From NCBI GenBank assembly GCA_036268425.1, contig DATAUE010000175.1, forward strand, positions 1 through 64,000: a stretch of DNA of 64,000 bases, written 5' to 3'. Below are positions 42,173 to 51,210 of the stretch, one piece after another. A program made the translations under genes and the position numbers. The stretch is from DATARH01 sp036268425 (GTDB lineage: Bacteria > Pseudomonadota > Alphaproteobacteria > ATCC43930 > CGMCC-115725). The notes under the pieces are model-generated. The model searched no databases, was not told where the DNA came from, and saw only the letters and a list, made by a program, of their open reading frames with translations. Within the stretch, counting starts at the first letter, position 1; each line of letters begins with the position of its first letter.

Positions 42173-44461
42173 GTGAGTGTAGCGGTGCCCGATAGCCCTG
42201 CCAACTGCCGCACCATCGGCGACGCCGCGACGGCCGGGCGCGCGGTGCGTGTCATGCTGCCCTTGCCCTTGCGCGAGCCGCTTGATTACGCGGTACCCGA
42301 GGGTGAACCCATGCCGCCGGCGGGCACCTTTGTTCGCGTGACGCTGGGGCCGCGGCGACTGGTCGGGGTGGTGTGGGACGGGGAATCGCCGTCCGAGCCG
42401 CCGGTGGAACGCCTGACGCCGGACCGGTTGAAGCCGGATTGGTTGAAGCCGGTAGGGGAAATTCTGCCGACGCCGCCGTTGCGGCCCGAGCTGCGCCGGT
42501 TTGTCGATCGCGTCGCGTCGTACACGCTGGCACCGCCCGGTGCGGTCTTGCGCATGGCGATGAGTGTGCCCGACGCGCTGCTGCCGCCACCCCCGCGCCG
42601 GGTTTGCACCGTGTCTCCCGCCGGGCTGGCCGTCCTAGCCGACCCTGATGCTGCGAAAAAACTGACGGTGGCGCGCCGCGGCGTGCTTGAAGCGCTGCGC
42701 GATGGCGGTGCCTGTTCCGCTACCGAGGCGGCACGCCGGGGGGGATGCGGCGTCGGCGTGGTGCGCGGGCTGATCGCCGCCGGTCAGATCGGCGAGCAAC
42801 TGTTGCCCGGCGAAACGCCAACGCCCCCGCCCGGCCTGTGGGAAACGCCGGGACCGGCGCTGTCGCCCGATCAGGCGGCGGCCGCGGCGCGGCTGGTCGA
42901 GCGCACCGAAACCGGCGGGTTCAGCGTGTCGGTGCTCGATGGCGTCACCGGATCAGGCAAGACCGAGACGTATTTTGCGGCGATCGCGGCCGCGATGGTC
43001 GCGGGGCATCAGGTGCTGGTGCTGCTGCCGGAGATCGCACTCGGCGCGCAATGGCTCGACCGCTTCCGCCGCCGGTTCGGCACGATGCCGGTGGAATGGC
43101 ATTCCGATATCTCGCAGGCCGCTCGGCGCGATGCATGGCGCGCCGTCGCCAGCGGTGCCGCCCGTGTCGTCGTCGGGGCGCGTTCGGCCTTGTTTCTGCC
43201 GTTCCCCGATCTCGGGCTGATCGTCGTCGATGAGGAACACGACCCGTCTTACAAGCAGGATGACGGCGTCTGCTATCAGGCACGCGATATGGCGGTGCTG
43301 CGGGCGTCGCTGGCGCGCATCCCGATCGTGCTGGTGTCGGCGACCCCGTCGCTGGAAACCGTCGTCAATGTCGCGCGCGACCGCTACGAGCGGGTGCATC
43401 TGCCGCGGCGCCATGCGGAGGCGGCGCTGCCGGATATTTCGCTGATCGATATGCGCCGGCAACGGATCGAGCCTGGGCGATTTCTGTCGCCGCCGCTGGT
43501 TGCGGCAATCGAGGAGACGCTGGCGGCGCAGGAGCAGGTGCTGCTGTTTCTCAACCGCCGCGGTTACGCGCCCCTGACCCTGTGCCGCGCCTGCGGGCAT
43601 CGCCTGCAATGCCCGAGCTGCACCGCCTGGCTGGTCGAGCATCGCTTTACCGGGCGGCTGCAATGCCACCATTGCGGCTATGCCATGCCGGTGCCCGCGG
43701 TGTGCCCCGAGTGCCTTGCCGCGGGGACGCTGGTGCCGTGCGGTCCCGGCGTCGAGCGCTTGAAGGAGGAGGTTGCGGCGCGCTTTCCCGAGGCGCGCAC
43801 CGCGCTGATGGTCAGCGACTTGTTGCCGGGGCCGCATGCCGCCGCCGACCTTGCCGCGGCGATGGTCGCGCATCGCTATGATTTACTGATCGGCACGCAG
43901 ATCGTCGCCAAGGGGCATCACTTCCCGATGCTGACGCTGGTTGGGGTGGTGGATGCCGATCTCGGCATGACCGGGGGCGATCTGCGGGCCGCCGAGCGCA
44001 CCTACCAGCTTTTGCATCAGGTTGCCGGGCGCGCCGGCCGTGCCGAACGGCCGGGGCGGGTGCTGCTGCAAACCTATATGCCGGAGCAGCCGGTCATGCG
44101 GGCCCTGGCGGCCGGCGATCGCGACGGGTTTCTTGCCGCCGAGGCTGCGTCGCGGCGGCAGGGCGGGCTGCCGCCGTTTGGCCGGCTGGCGGCGTTGATC
44201 GTCAGCGCCGCCGATGCCGACGCCGCCGATTTCGCCGCGACCGCCTTGTCGCGTGCCGCACCGCAACTGCCCGGCCTCGCAGTGCTGGGGCCGGCCCCGG
44301 CGCCGCTGGCGATCCTGCGCGGCCGCCACCGGCGCCGCTTTCTGGTCAAGGCGGAACGCTCGGTCAATCTGCAAGCGGTGTTGCGCGAGTGGCTCGGCCG
44401 AATCCGTCTGACCGGCTCGACGCGGTTGCAGGTCGATATCGACCCTTACGGATTTTCATAA
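42173..44461 (+). CDS. priA: Primosomal protein N' (replication-restart helicase PriA)
   Basis: 762 residues. The N-terminal 3'-DNA-binding domain (LREPLDYAVPEG) is followed by Walker A DGVTGSGKTETYFAAI near residue 258, DEEH box IVVDEEHDPSYKQDD, and the zinc-binding insert of paired cysteines (LCRACGHRLQCPSC ... CHHCGYA ... VCPECLA), then helicase motif segments GTQIVAKGHHFPMLTLVGVV and LLHQVAGRAGRAERPGRVLL. PriA reloads the replisome at collapsed forks. GTG 42173 is the first start of the frame. It is followed by a palindromic element that may terminate it. Confidence 0.96.
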   Translation: MSVAVPDSPANCRTIGDAATAGRAVRVMLPLPLREPLDYAVPEGEPMPPAGTFVRVTLGPRRLVGVVWDGESPSEPPVERLTPDRLKPDWLKPVGEILPTPPLRPELRRFVDRVASYTLAPPGAVLRMAMSVPDALLPPPPRRVCTVSPAGLAVLADPDAAKKLTVARRGVLEALRDGGACSATEAARRGGCGVGVVRGLIAAGQIGEQLLPGETPTPPPGLWETPGPALSPDQAAAAARLVERTETGGFSVSVLDGVTGSGKTETYFAAIAAAMVAGHQVLVLLPEIALGAQWLDRFRRRFGTMPVEWHSDISQAARRDAWRAVASGAARVVVGARSALFLPFPDLGLIVVDEEHDPSYKQDDGVCYQARDMAVLRASLARIPIVLVSATPSLETVVNVARDRYERVHLPRRHAEAALPDISLIDMRRQRIEPGRFLSPPLVAAIEETLAAQEQVLLFLNRRGYAPLTLCRACGHRLQCPSCTAWLVEHRFTGRLQCHHCGYAMPVPAVCPECLAAGTLVPCGPGVERLKEEVAARFPEARTALMVSDLLPGPHAAADLAAAMVAHRYDLLIGTQIVAKGHHFPMLTLVGVVDADLGMTGGDLRAAERTYQLLHQVAGRAGRAERPGRVLLQTYMPEQPVMRALAAGDRDGFLAAEAASRRQGGLPPFGRLAALIVSAADADAADFAATALSRAAPQLPGLAVLGPAPAPLAILRGRHRRRFLVKAERSVNLQAVLREWLGRIRLTGSTRLQVDIDPYGFS

Positions 44462-44473
44462 CCGGCGCTGCCT

Positions 44474-44500
44474 GGTGGGTTTCGCTGCGCTGCACCCACC
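44474..44500. repeat. REP-like hairpin between convergent priA and HAD genes
   Basis: GGTGGGT (44474-44480) and ACCCACC (44494-44500) flank the loop TTCGCTGCGCTGC. This 'GGTGGGTTTCGCTGCGCT...ACCCACC' pattern is widely dispersed in bacterial intergenic DNA. Between two convergent stops (44461 and 44515) it may act as a bidirectional terminator, though T-runs are lacking. Confidence 0.6.
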
Positions 44501-44514
44501 GAATGCACGCTAGA

Positions 44515-45381
44515 TTACCAGGCGAAACCCGCCGTGACCGCGATCGGCGCGGTCTTGAGCGACGCGACGGCGGTGGCGACGCGGGCCGGATCGAGCCGAC
44601 CCTCGGTCGTGAACTCGGCAAGATGGATGCCGCTGGCGACCAGAAGGCTGTCGATCCCCGCCGCCACGGCGCCGGCAATATCGGTGCGCAGGCTGTCGCC
44701 GATCGCCAGGATACGGCGCCGATCGGCGATGCCGAGCAGCGTCAGGCAGCTATCGTAAACGGAAGGATAGGGTTTGCCGTGCCAGCGCACCCGGCCGCCG
44801 ATGGCCTCGTAATGCTCGGCGAGCGCGCCGGCGCACAAGGCCGGCTTGCCGCCGTGGACCACCACGAGATCGGGGTTGGCGCAGACCATCGGCAAGTCGC
44901 GTTCGCGCGCGGCAGCGAATATCGGCGCGTAATCCTCGATCGTGTCGTCCCATTCGGCGGGGCCGGTGTTGAGGATGAAATCGGCCTCCGCCGGCGTCGT
45001 GACAAAGGTGAGGTCAAGGCCTTCGCGTATTTCGAGGTCGCGGTCGGAGCCGATATGCAGGCAATGCCGGCCGAGCGCCGCGTAGAACGGCTCGTCACGC
45101 CGCGATAAATATCGCCACGCTTCTTCGCCTGACGACATGACGCCGTGAAACAGCGTGTCGGGCACGCCGATCCCGGCAATGCGCCGCACTACGTCGTCGG
45201 CGCGGCGGGGCGCGTTCGACAGCAACACCAGCCGCTTGCCGGCGCCGAGCAGCCGCTCCATGCAGTCGAGCACACCCGGAAACGGCGCGACCCCGTCATG
45301 CACGACTCCCCATAAATCGAGAATGAAGCCGTCATAACGCGGTGCCAATTCGCGCATGCCGTCGATCACGCGGATCGTCAT
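44515..45381 (-). CDS. HAD-superfamily class IIA phosphatase (TIGR01459 type)
   Basis: 288 residues. Motif I is FILDLWGVVHDGVAPFPG (nucleophile Asp and the second Asp), motif II RLVLLSNAPRRADDV, the class IIA cap follows, then WHGKPYPSVYDSC (motif III Lys) and LAIGDSLRTDIAGAVAAG (motif IV). The DLWGVxHDG signature is that of an alphaproteobacterial subfamily with unknown sugar- or nucleotide-phosphate substrate. ATG 45381 gives a 22-nt gap to pyrD; the longer frame would overlap pyrD. Confidence 0.87.
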   Translation of the reverse strand: MTIRVIDGMRELAPRYDGFILDLWGVVHDGVAPFPGVLDCMERLLGAGKRLVLLSNAPRRADDVVRRIAGIGVPDTLFHGVMSSGEEAWRYLSRRDEPFYAALGRHCLHIGSDRDLEIREGLDLTFVTTPAEADFILNTGPAEWDDTIEDYAPIFAAARERDLPMVCANPDLVVVHGGKPALCAGALAEHYEAIGGRVRWHGKPYPSVYDSCLTLLGIADRRRILAIGDSLRTDIAGAVAAGIDSLLVASGIHLAEFTTEGRLDPARVATAVASLKTAPIAVTAGFAW

Positions 45382-45403
45382 GTCTGCTGGTTTCCCGTAG
45401 CAA

Positions 45404-46459
45404 TTATCGTGTGTTGGCACCGACTGCGTCGGCGATCGAGGCGAACCCGTCGCGATGCAGCATATCCGCCAGCCCCGATTTTATCTGGCCGAGCAATGCC
45501 GGCCCGGCAAAGACCAGGGCCGTGTAAAGCTGCACCAGCGACGCGCCGGCTCGGATTTTGGCATAGGCATCAGCCGCGCTCGCAATGCCGCCGACCCCGA
45601 CGAGCGGCAACCGGCCTTCGGTCAGCCGGTACATTTCGGCGACCAGGGCGGTGGATGCGCCAAAAAGCGGGCGTCCGCTAAGACCGCCGGCCTCTGCCGC
45701 GTCCGGGCTGTGCAACCCCGGCGGCCGTGCCACGGTCGTATTGGCGATGACAATGCCGTCGACGCCGGTGGCGAGTGCGACGGCAGCGATGTCGGCGCGC
45801 TCGTCGGGCGTCAGGTCGGGCGCGATCTTGACCAGCAGCGGCACCCGCGCGCCGGTCGCATCACGGGCCGCGAGAAGCTGGGTCAGCAAATCTTCGAGCA
45901 CGGCGCGGGCCTGCAGGTCGCGCAGCCCCGGCGTGTTCGGCGACGAGACGTTGATCACCAGGTAATCGGCCAGCGCCGCGGCCCGCTGGACGCCTTCGAT
46001 GTAGTCGGCCGCCGCATCGGTGCTGTCGCGGTTTTTGCCGACATTGACGCCGACGATGCCGCGTCCGTCCGGCCTGGCTTGCAACCGGGCAACCGCGCCG
46101 TCGAGGCCGCCGCTGTTGAACCCCATGCGATTGATCAGCGCTGCGTCGGCGTCGAGCCGAAACACCCGCGGCTTGGGATTGCCCGGTTGCGGCCGTGGCG
46201 TCACCGTGCCGACCTCGGTAAAGCCGAAGCCGAGCCGCAACAGCGCGTCAGGCACCTCGGCGTCTTTGTCAAATCCGGCAGCGACGCCGACCGGGTTGCG
46301 GAAGTCGCGCCCCCATAAGCGTTGCCCCAGAATCGGCGGGTCGGCCTGACGCGCAGCGCCACCCAGCCCCGCCGCCAAAGCCCGGATCGTCAGCCGGTGT
46401 GCCGCCTCGGGCGGCAGAGTGTGCAACAAGGGGCGGATAAGCCCGTAGAAATCGGGCAC
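45404..46459 (-). CDS. pyrD: Dihydroorotate dehydrogenase (quinone), class 2
   Basis: 351 residues from GTG 46459. The membrane-associated N-terminal helices (FYGLIRPLLHTLPPEAAHRL) identify class 2, which passes electrons to ubiquinone in de novo pyrimidine synthesis. FMN/substrate motifs: GFGFTEVGTVTPRPQPGNPK, INRMGFNSGGLDGAV, VNVGKNRDS, VINVSSPNTPGLRDLQ (catalytic Ser region) and GVGGIASAADAY. GTG 46459 is chosen because an upstream start would overlap the hydratase gene; from it the protein has the standard length. Confidence 0.94.
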   Translation of the reverse strand: MPDFYGLIRPLLHTLPPEAAHRLTIRALAAGLGGAARQADPPILGQRLWGRDFRNPVGVAAGFDKDAEVPDALLRLGFGFTEVGTVTPRPQPGNPKPRVFRLDADAALINRMGFNSGGLDGAVARLQARPDGRGIVGVNVGKNRDSTDAAADYIEGVQRAAALADYLVINVSSPNTPGLRDLQARAVLEDLLTQLLAARDATGARVPLLVKIAPDLTPDERADIAAVALATGVDGIVIANTTVARPPGLHSPDAAEAGGLSGRPLFGASTALVAEMYRLTEGRLPLVGVGGIASAADAYAKIRAGASLVQLYTALVFAGPALLGQIKSGLADMLHRDGFASIADAVGANTR

Positions 46460-46472
46460 GCGTCGTGCGGGA

Positions 46473-47258
46473 TCAGATCGCGACGAGTTCGGCGGTGCCG
46501 AGCCCGGCGACCTCGACGATTGCATGGTCGCCGGGGTTGGGGAACTGGATCGGCACCATGCTGCCGGTCAGCACCACCATGCCGCGCTTTAGCGGCCGGC
46601 CCATCGCGGCGCATTTATTGGCGAGCCATGCCAGCGCGTTCAGCGGGTTGCCCATGACGTCGCCGCCGTGCCCGCTGCCGATCTCGCGTCCGTTGATCGT
46701 GAGTCGGGCGGCGGCTTTCGCCAGATCGACGGCCCGCCAATCGGTGACCGGCGCCCCGAGCACCGCACCGGCATTCCACACATTGCCGGCAACCATCGCC
46801 GCCGCGCTGAGCCGCTTGTAATCGTGCCGCAAATCCTCCAGCACCTCGATCGCTGCCATGCAGGCATCGACCGCGGCGCCCACCCGGTTGCGGTCGCCGC
46901 CTTGCGGCAGGTCCTCACCGAGCCGCACCGCGATCTCGGTTTCGATGCCGAGACGGCAGTAATCGGCGGTCTTCAGTTCGGCGCGCGGCTGGTGCACTTC
47001 CTTGGCGAAGATTGCCCCAAAGCACGGTTCATCGACACCGCACAGTTTCTGCATGATCGGCGTCGTCAGCCCGATCTTGTATCCGGCAACCGCGCCGCGG
47101 CCGCGCGCGATACCGAGGGCCTCGAAGGCATCGCGGATCGCATAGGCTTCATCGAGACCGGTGGGCATCAGTTCGGGCGGCAGAATATCGGTCTGCCGGC
47201 ACTCGCGAAACAGGCGGGAGATCTCCTCAGCCTTTTGCCTTACGTCGAGTGCTGCCAT
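46473..47258 (-). CDS. 2-keto-4-pentenoate hydratase-like protein (FAH/MhpD family)
   Basis: 261 residues. Motifs: GYKIGLTTPIMQKLCGVDEP, then GIETEIAVRLGEDLP carrying the metal-binding Glu-x-Glu, and VLTGSMVPIQFPNPGDHAIV near the end. Relatives hydrate 2-hydroxypenta-2,4-dienoate or decarboxylate oxalocrotonate in meta-cleavage of aromatics. ATG 47258 has GAGGGGATG upstream; the longer frame is not supported. It lies 13 nt upstream of pyrD on the same strand, so the operon mixes catabolic and pyrimidine genes. Confidence 0.87.
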   Translation of the reverse strand: MAALDVRQKAEEISRLFRECRQTDILPPELMPTGLDEAYAIRDAFEALGIARGRGAVAGYKIGLTTPIMQKLCGVDEPCFGAIFAKEVHQPRAELKTADYCRLGIETEIAVRLGEDLPQGGDRNRVGAAVDACMAAIEVLEDLRHDYKRLSAAAMVAGNVWNAGAVLGAPVTDWRAVDLAKAAARLTINGREIGSGHGGDVMGNPLNALAWLANKCAAMGRPLKRGMVVLTGSMVPIQFPNPGDHAIVEVAGLGTAELVAI

Positions 47259-47567
47259 CTGCCCGCATCCCCTCGCTGAAGCATGCAAGAATGGCGGTCG
47301 CGGCACGAAAAAGAAAGCCGAGCGCAGCCTCTATTGAAGGCGATCGTCGGCGCGCGGCCCGGTTTACGATAAAGCAGGCACGACATCTGTCCTGGCGAAA
47401 TCGGTCTTTGCCAAAGCGATAAAGACGACTCGGCTCCACAAAGCCGGCTCTTCATTGGCACTATCTCGATCCCACGCCGCTCGACCAGGGTGGCCTTCGC
47501 CGGGATGACAGAATTTAGTGCTGTGCCCAATCATTTGAGCGAAATCGCTCAAGCGTGCCGAGTGTCG
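47259..47567. other. Intergenic region with repeat-like sequences (309 nt)
   Basis: No gene is seen. Near 47482-47515 a sequence ending GCCTTCGCCGGGATGACAGA resembles one arm of the 'TGTCATCCCGGCGAAGGC' palindromic repeats common in proteobacteria, here without its partner arm. At 47535-47552 TTGAGCGA-AA-TCGCTCAA is a perfect 8-bp dyad, 16 nt beyond the dapB stop; it may end dapB transcription or bind a regulator. Confidence 0.5.
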
Positions 47568-48374
47568 CTAAAGCCCAAGCACTTCTTTCATGCCGTACAG
47601 CCCCGGAGGCTGGCCGATCAGCCACAGTGCGGCGCGTACGGCGCCTTTCGAATAGATGCCGCGGTTGGTGGCGCGGTGGGTCAGTTCGAGCCGCTCGCCG
47701 ATGCCGGCGAAAATCACCTGATGGTCGCCGACGGCGTCGCCGCCGCGCAGCGCGGCAAATCCGATCGTGCCGGGCTGGCGCGCGCCGGTGATACCGTCGC
47801 GACCGCGCGTCGCGACCTCGTCCAGCGACACGCCGCGTGCTCCCGCCGCCGCGCGGCCGAGGGCGAGGGCGGTGCCGGAGGGGGCGTCGACCTTGGCGCG
47901 GTGATGCATCTCGACGATTTCGAGGTCCCAGTCGGGGCCGAGCCGCTCGGCCGCTTGCGCGACGAGGCCGAGCAGCAGATTAATGCCGAGGCTGGTGTTG
48001 GCAGCCCAGACGATCGGCACGCGCTTCGCCGCGTCGCGCACTGCCACCTCCTCGGCGGGCTGCAACGCCGTCGTGCCGATGACCATCGGCTTGCCAAGTT
48101 GGGCCGCCAGTGCGGCATGTTCGGCGGTGGCGTCCGGCGCGGTGAATTCGATTGCAACATCGCTGTCGCGCAATATCTGTTCGGCGTCATCGCCGACCGC
48201 GACGCCGACCCGCCCGATGCCGACGAGTTCTCCCAGATCCTGGCCCAACGCGGCGCTACCCGGCCTGGCCGAACCGCCAGCCAGCGCGCATCCCGGCGTG
48301 GCGACGATATCGGCGACCAGCATCCGGCCCATGCGGCCGGCGCACCCGATCACCCCGATCTTCGGCTCCGCCAT
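47568..48374 (-). CDS. dapB: 4-hydroxy-tetrahydrodipicolinate reductase
   Basis: 268 residues. The NAD(P) motif is KIGVIGCAGRMGRMLVADIV; VAIEFTAPDATAEHAALAAQ and WAANTSLGINLLLGLV follow; the signature EMHHRAKVDAPSGTALALG contains the catalytic histidine pair and the substrate-binding lysine. It reduces HTPA to tetrahydrodipicolinate for lysine and diaminopimelate (peptidoglycan). AGGAGG 6 nt before ATG 48374 sets the start; the longer frame is not needed. It is divergent from murJ. Confidence 0.96.
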   Translation of the reverse strand: MAEPKIGVIGCAGRMGRMLVADIVATPGCALAGGSARPGSAALGQDLGELVGIGRVGVAVGDDAEQILRDSDVAIEFTAPDATAEHAALAAQLGKPMVIGTTALQPAEEVAVRDAAKRVPIVWAANTSLGINLLLGLVAQAAERLGPDWDLEIVEMHHRAKVDAPSGTALALGRAAAGARGVSLDEVATRGRDGITGARQPGTIGFAALRGGDAVGDHQVIFAGIGERLELTHRATNRGIYSKGAVRAALWLIGQPPGLYGMKEVLGL

Positions 48375-48523
48375 CCCCACCTCCTGTTTTCGCCGATCCG
48401 GCGCCATCACCAATCCAGCGCTTCATACGAATAGCGCCGTTGCCTGATTGTCGCCATCGAGACTCGGCAAACCCGCCGAGCGGCGTTTCATACGCCGGGT
48501 TTTTCGGCTACACCCGGCGCGAC

Positions 48524-50080
48524 ATGGCACTGCTTCGCTCGGTTGCAACGGTCGGCTCCTATACTCTGGTAAGTCGCCTGCTCGGTTTTGTCCGCGATAT
48601 CCTGACCGCGGCTATTCTGGGTGCCGGACCGGTGGCGGATGCGTTTTTTGTTGCGCAGCGCCTGCCCAATTTGTTCCGCAGCCTGTTTGCCGAGGGCGCG
48701 TTCAGTGCCGCCTTCGTGCCGCTGGCGTCGGGGGCGTTGGCGGAAGGCGGCAAGCCGGCGGTGCGGGAATTCGCCGAAGAGGCGTTTGCGGTTCTCTCGA
48801 CCGCGCTGCTGGTCTTTGTGCTGCTTGGCGAAATCTTCATGCCGGCGGTGATGGCGGTGATCGCACCGGGGTTCAGCGACGACCCGGGCAAGTTCGACCT
48901 CGTTGTCGTGATGACGCGCATCACCTTTCCCTATTTGCTGTTCATCTCGCTGACCGCATTGCAGGGAGGGTTGCTCAACGCGGTCGACCGGTTTGCCGCG
49001 CCGGCGGCAACCCCGATCCTGCTGAACCTGTTTCTGATCGCCGGCCTGCTGGCGATGGCGTGGTTTGGCTGGCATGACGGGTATGCGCTGGCCTGGGCCT
49101 TGTCGGCGGCCGGCGTCGCGCAGTTTCTGTGGCTGATGGCGTCGTGCGCGCGCGCCGGGGTCGGGCTGCGGTTGCGCCTGCCGCGCCTGACGCCGCGGGT
49201 CCGCGAGACGCTGCGGATCATGGCGCCGGGCGTGTTCGGCGCCGGTGTGACGCAGATCAATCTCTTGGTCTCGACCGTGCTGGCGTCGCTGCTGCCGAGC
49301 GGGTCGATTTCGTATCTCTACTACGCTGATCGGCTGAACCAGCTGCCGCTCGGGGTCGTTGGAATTGCGGTCAGCACCGCGATCCTGCCGCCGCTGTCGC
49401 GCCATGTGCGGGCGGGTGATACTGCCGGCGCCGTGGAAACGCAAAACCGGGGCCTCGAACTGGCGCTGCTGCTGACCTTGCCGGCCGCGGCGGCGCTGAT
49501 CGTACTGGCGCAGCCAATCCTCGCCGTGCTGTTCGAGCGCGGTGCGTTCGGCCCCACCGCCACCGCCGAAACCGCCGCGGCGCTTGCCGCCTATGCTTCG
49601 GGGCTGCCGGCCTTTGTGCTGTCGAAAGTGCTGGCGCCGGGATTTTACGCACGCCGCAACACCGCGACTCCGGTCAAGGTGGCGGTCGCGGCAATGCTGC
49701 TCAATCTCGGGCTGACGGTCGGATTGATGCAGGTATGGCAGCATGTCGGGGTGGCGATTGCGCTATCCGCCTCGGGTTGGATGCAGGCCTCGGCCTTGCT
49801 GATCCTGCTGCGGCGGCATGGCCATTTCCGGCTGGATGCCCAGGCGCGCGGCGCCGTGCCGCGGATCGCGCTGGCGACGGCCGGAATGACCGGGATTCTG
49901 GTGATGCTGCGGTTTCTGCTGGCGCCGACCCTGGCTGGCCCCGGCCTGCTGCGCCTCGCAGCGCTGGCCGGGCTGATCGCCGCCGGGTTGTTATCCTTCG
50001 CCGGGTTGGCGTTGGCCTTCGGGGTCAGCGATGTTCGCCGCTTGCGCGGACAGTTGCGCCGCCGACGACAAGCGGCTTGA
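48524..50080 (+). CDS. murJ: Lipid II flippase MurJ
   Basis: 518 residues, a MOP-superfamily membrane protein with about 14 hydrophobic segments. The start LLRSVATVGSYTLVSRLLGF then VRDILTAAILGAGPVADAFF and QRLPNLFRSLFAEGAFSAAF is the MurJ signature, carrying conserved Arg and Asp residues of the central cavity. It flips lipid II across the inner membrane. ATG 48524 is taken because it begins the conserved region; the long frame back to 48152 is antisense to dapB. trpS follows after 67 nt, a pairing common in alphaproteobacteria. Confidence 0.95.
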   Translation: MALLRSVATVGSYTLVSRLLGFVRDILTAAILGAGPVADAFFVAQRLPNLFRSLFAEGAFSAAFVPLASGALAEGGKPAVREFAEEAFAVLSTALLVFVLLGEIFMPAVMAVIAPGFSDDPGKFDLVVVMTRITFPYLLFISLTALQGGLLNAVDRFAAPAATPILLNLFLIAGLLAMAWFGWHDGYALAWALSAAGVAQFLWLMASCARAGVGLRLRLPRLTPRVRETLRIMAPGVFGAGVTQINLLVSTVLASLLPSGSISYLYYADRLNQLPLGVVGIAVSTAILPPLSRHVRAGDTAGAVETQNRGLELALLLTLPAAAALIVLAQPILAVLFERGAFGPTATAETAAALAAYASGLPAFVLSKVLAPGFYARRNTATPVKVAVAAMLLNLGLTVGLMQVWQHVGVAIALSASGWMQASALLILLRRHGHFRLDAQARGAVPRIALATAGMTGILVMLRFLLAPTLAGPGLLRLAALAGLIAAGLLSFAGLALAFGVSDVRRLRGQLRRRRQAA

Positions 50081-50147
50081 CCGCCAAGTCGCTTGACCAG
50101 ACAGCGGGGCCGGGCTTAACAGCCGGCTATCAGCCCATCGAGGTCAC

Positions 50148-51146
50148 ATGAACCGAATTTTTTCCGGCATCCAGCCGACCGGCAATCTGCATCTCGGCAA
50201 TTATCTCGGCGCGATCCGCAACTGGGTCGCGCTGCAGCGCGATTACGAGTGCATCTTCTGCATCGTCGATCTGCACGCGCTGACCGTGCCGCAGGACCCT
50301 GCCGAACTGCTGGCCTCGACGCGCGAGGTGGCCGCGACCTACATCGCGGCCGGCATCGACCCGGAAAACTGCGTCATTTTCAACCAAAGCATGGTCAGCG
50401 GGCATGCCGAACTGGGCTGGCTGCTCGGCTGTATGACGCCGCTCGGTTGGCTCAACCGGATGACCCAGTTCAAGGAAAAGGCCGGCAAGCAGCGCGATCT
50501 CGCCGGGTTGGGCCTCTATGCCTATCCCGTGCTGATGGCCGCCGACATCCTGCTGTACAAGGCGACGCACGTCCCGGTCGGCGAGGATCAGAAACAGCAC
50601 CTCGAACTGTCGCGCGACATTGCCGGCGCCTTCAACCGGCGTTACGAGCGCGAGTTCTTTCCGCTGCCCGAGCCGCAGATTTTCGGCGAGGCGACGCGCG
50701 TGATGAGCCTGCGCGATGGCACCAAGAAAATGTCGAAATCCGACACCTCGGATTATTCGCGCATCAACATGACCGATGACGCCGACGCGATCGCGCTGAA
50801 GATCCGCCGCGCCAAGACCGATCCCGAACCGTTGCCCGATACGATCAAGGCCCTCGAGGCGCGGCCCGAGGCCGACAATCTCGTCGGCATCTACGCGGCG
50901 TTGGCCGACATATCGCGCGAGACGGCGCTGGGCCAGTTCGCCGGGCAGAATTTCTCGTCGTTCAAGGAGGCGTTGGCCGAGGTGTCGGTATCGATCCTCG
51001 GCCGCATCGGCGGCGAGATGCGCCGCCTGATGGCCGATTCCAGCCATATCGACGCCGTGCTCCGGCGCGGCGCCGAGCGTGCCGCCGCGATCGCGACGCC
51101 GGTACTGCATGAGGTCAAGGACGTCATGGGGCTGCTGCGTTTCTGA
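50148..51146 (+). CDS. trpS: Tryptophan--tRNA ligase
   Basis: 332 residues. The class I signature is FSGIQPTGNLHLGNYLGAIR (TIGH-like HLGN at residues 15-18), and the KMSKS loop is RDGTKKMSKSDTSDYS. IFCIVDLHALT and YPVLMAADILLYKATHVPVG line the tryptophan pocket. It charges tRNA-Trp. The protein has standard length. ATG 50148 begins the conserved MNRIFSGIQPTG. Probably co-transcribed with murJ. Confidence 0.97.
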   Translation: MNRIFSGIQPTGNLHLGNYLGAIRNWVALQRDYECIFCIVDLHALTVPQDPAELLASTREVAATYIAAGIDPENCVIFNQSMVSGHAELGWLLGCMTPLGWLNRMTQFKEKAGKQRDLAGLGLYAYPVLMAADILLYKATHVPVGEDQKQHLELSRDIAGAFNRRYEREFFPLPEPQIFGEATRVMSLRDGTKKMSKSDTSDYSRINMTDDADAIALKIRRAKTDPEPLPDTIKALEARPEADNLVGIYAALADISRETALGQFAGQNFSSFKEALAEVSVSILGRIGGEMRRLMADSSHIDAVLRRGAERAAAIATPVLHEVKDVMGLLRF

Positions 51147-51171
51147 GAAAACGTTTAAGCCCAGCACCTCC

Positions 51172-51201
51172 AACGCCGGCCTTTTATTCGCGGCAGGCGT
51201 T
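51172..51201. terminator. Possible bidirectional terminator between trpS and a convergent gene
   Basis: AACGCC (51172-51177) and GGCGTT (51196-51201) pair around an inner GGCC/GCGGC region with a CTTTTATTC loop. It lies between the trpS stop (51146) and the convergent stop at 51211. T-runs after the stem are short, so termination is plausible but weakly supported. Confidence 0.3.
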
Positions 51202-51210
51202 GCCTCTGCT

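Noticed and set aside
48450..48515. Plus-strand terminator-like hairpin (AACCCG...CGGGTTTTT) before murJ
   Set aside because: The stem is only six perfect pairs with a long loop, and no plus-strand gene ends upstream; probably chance.
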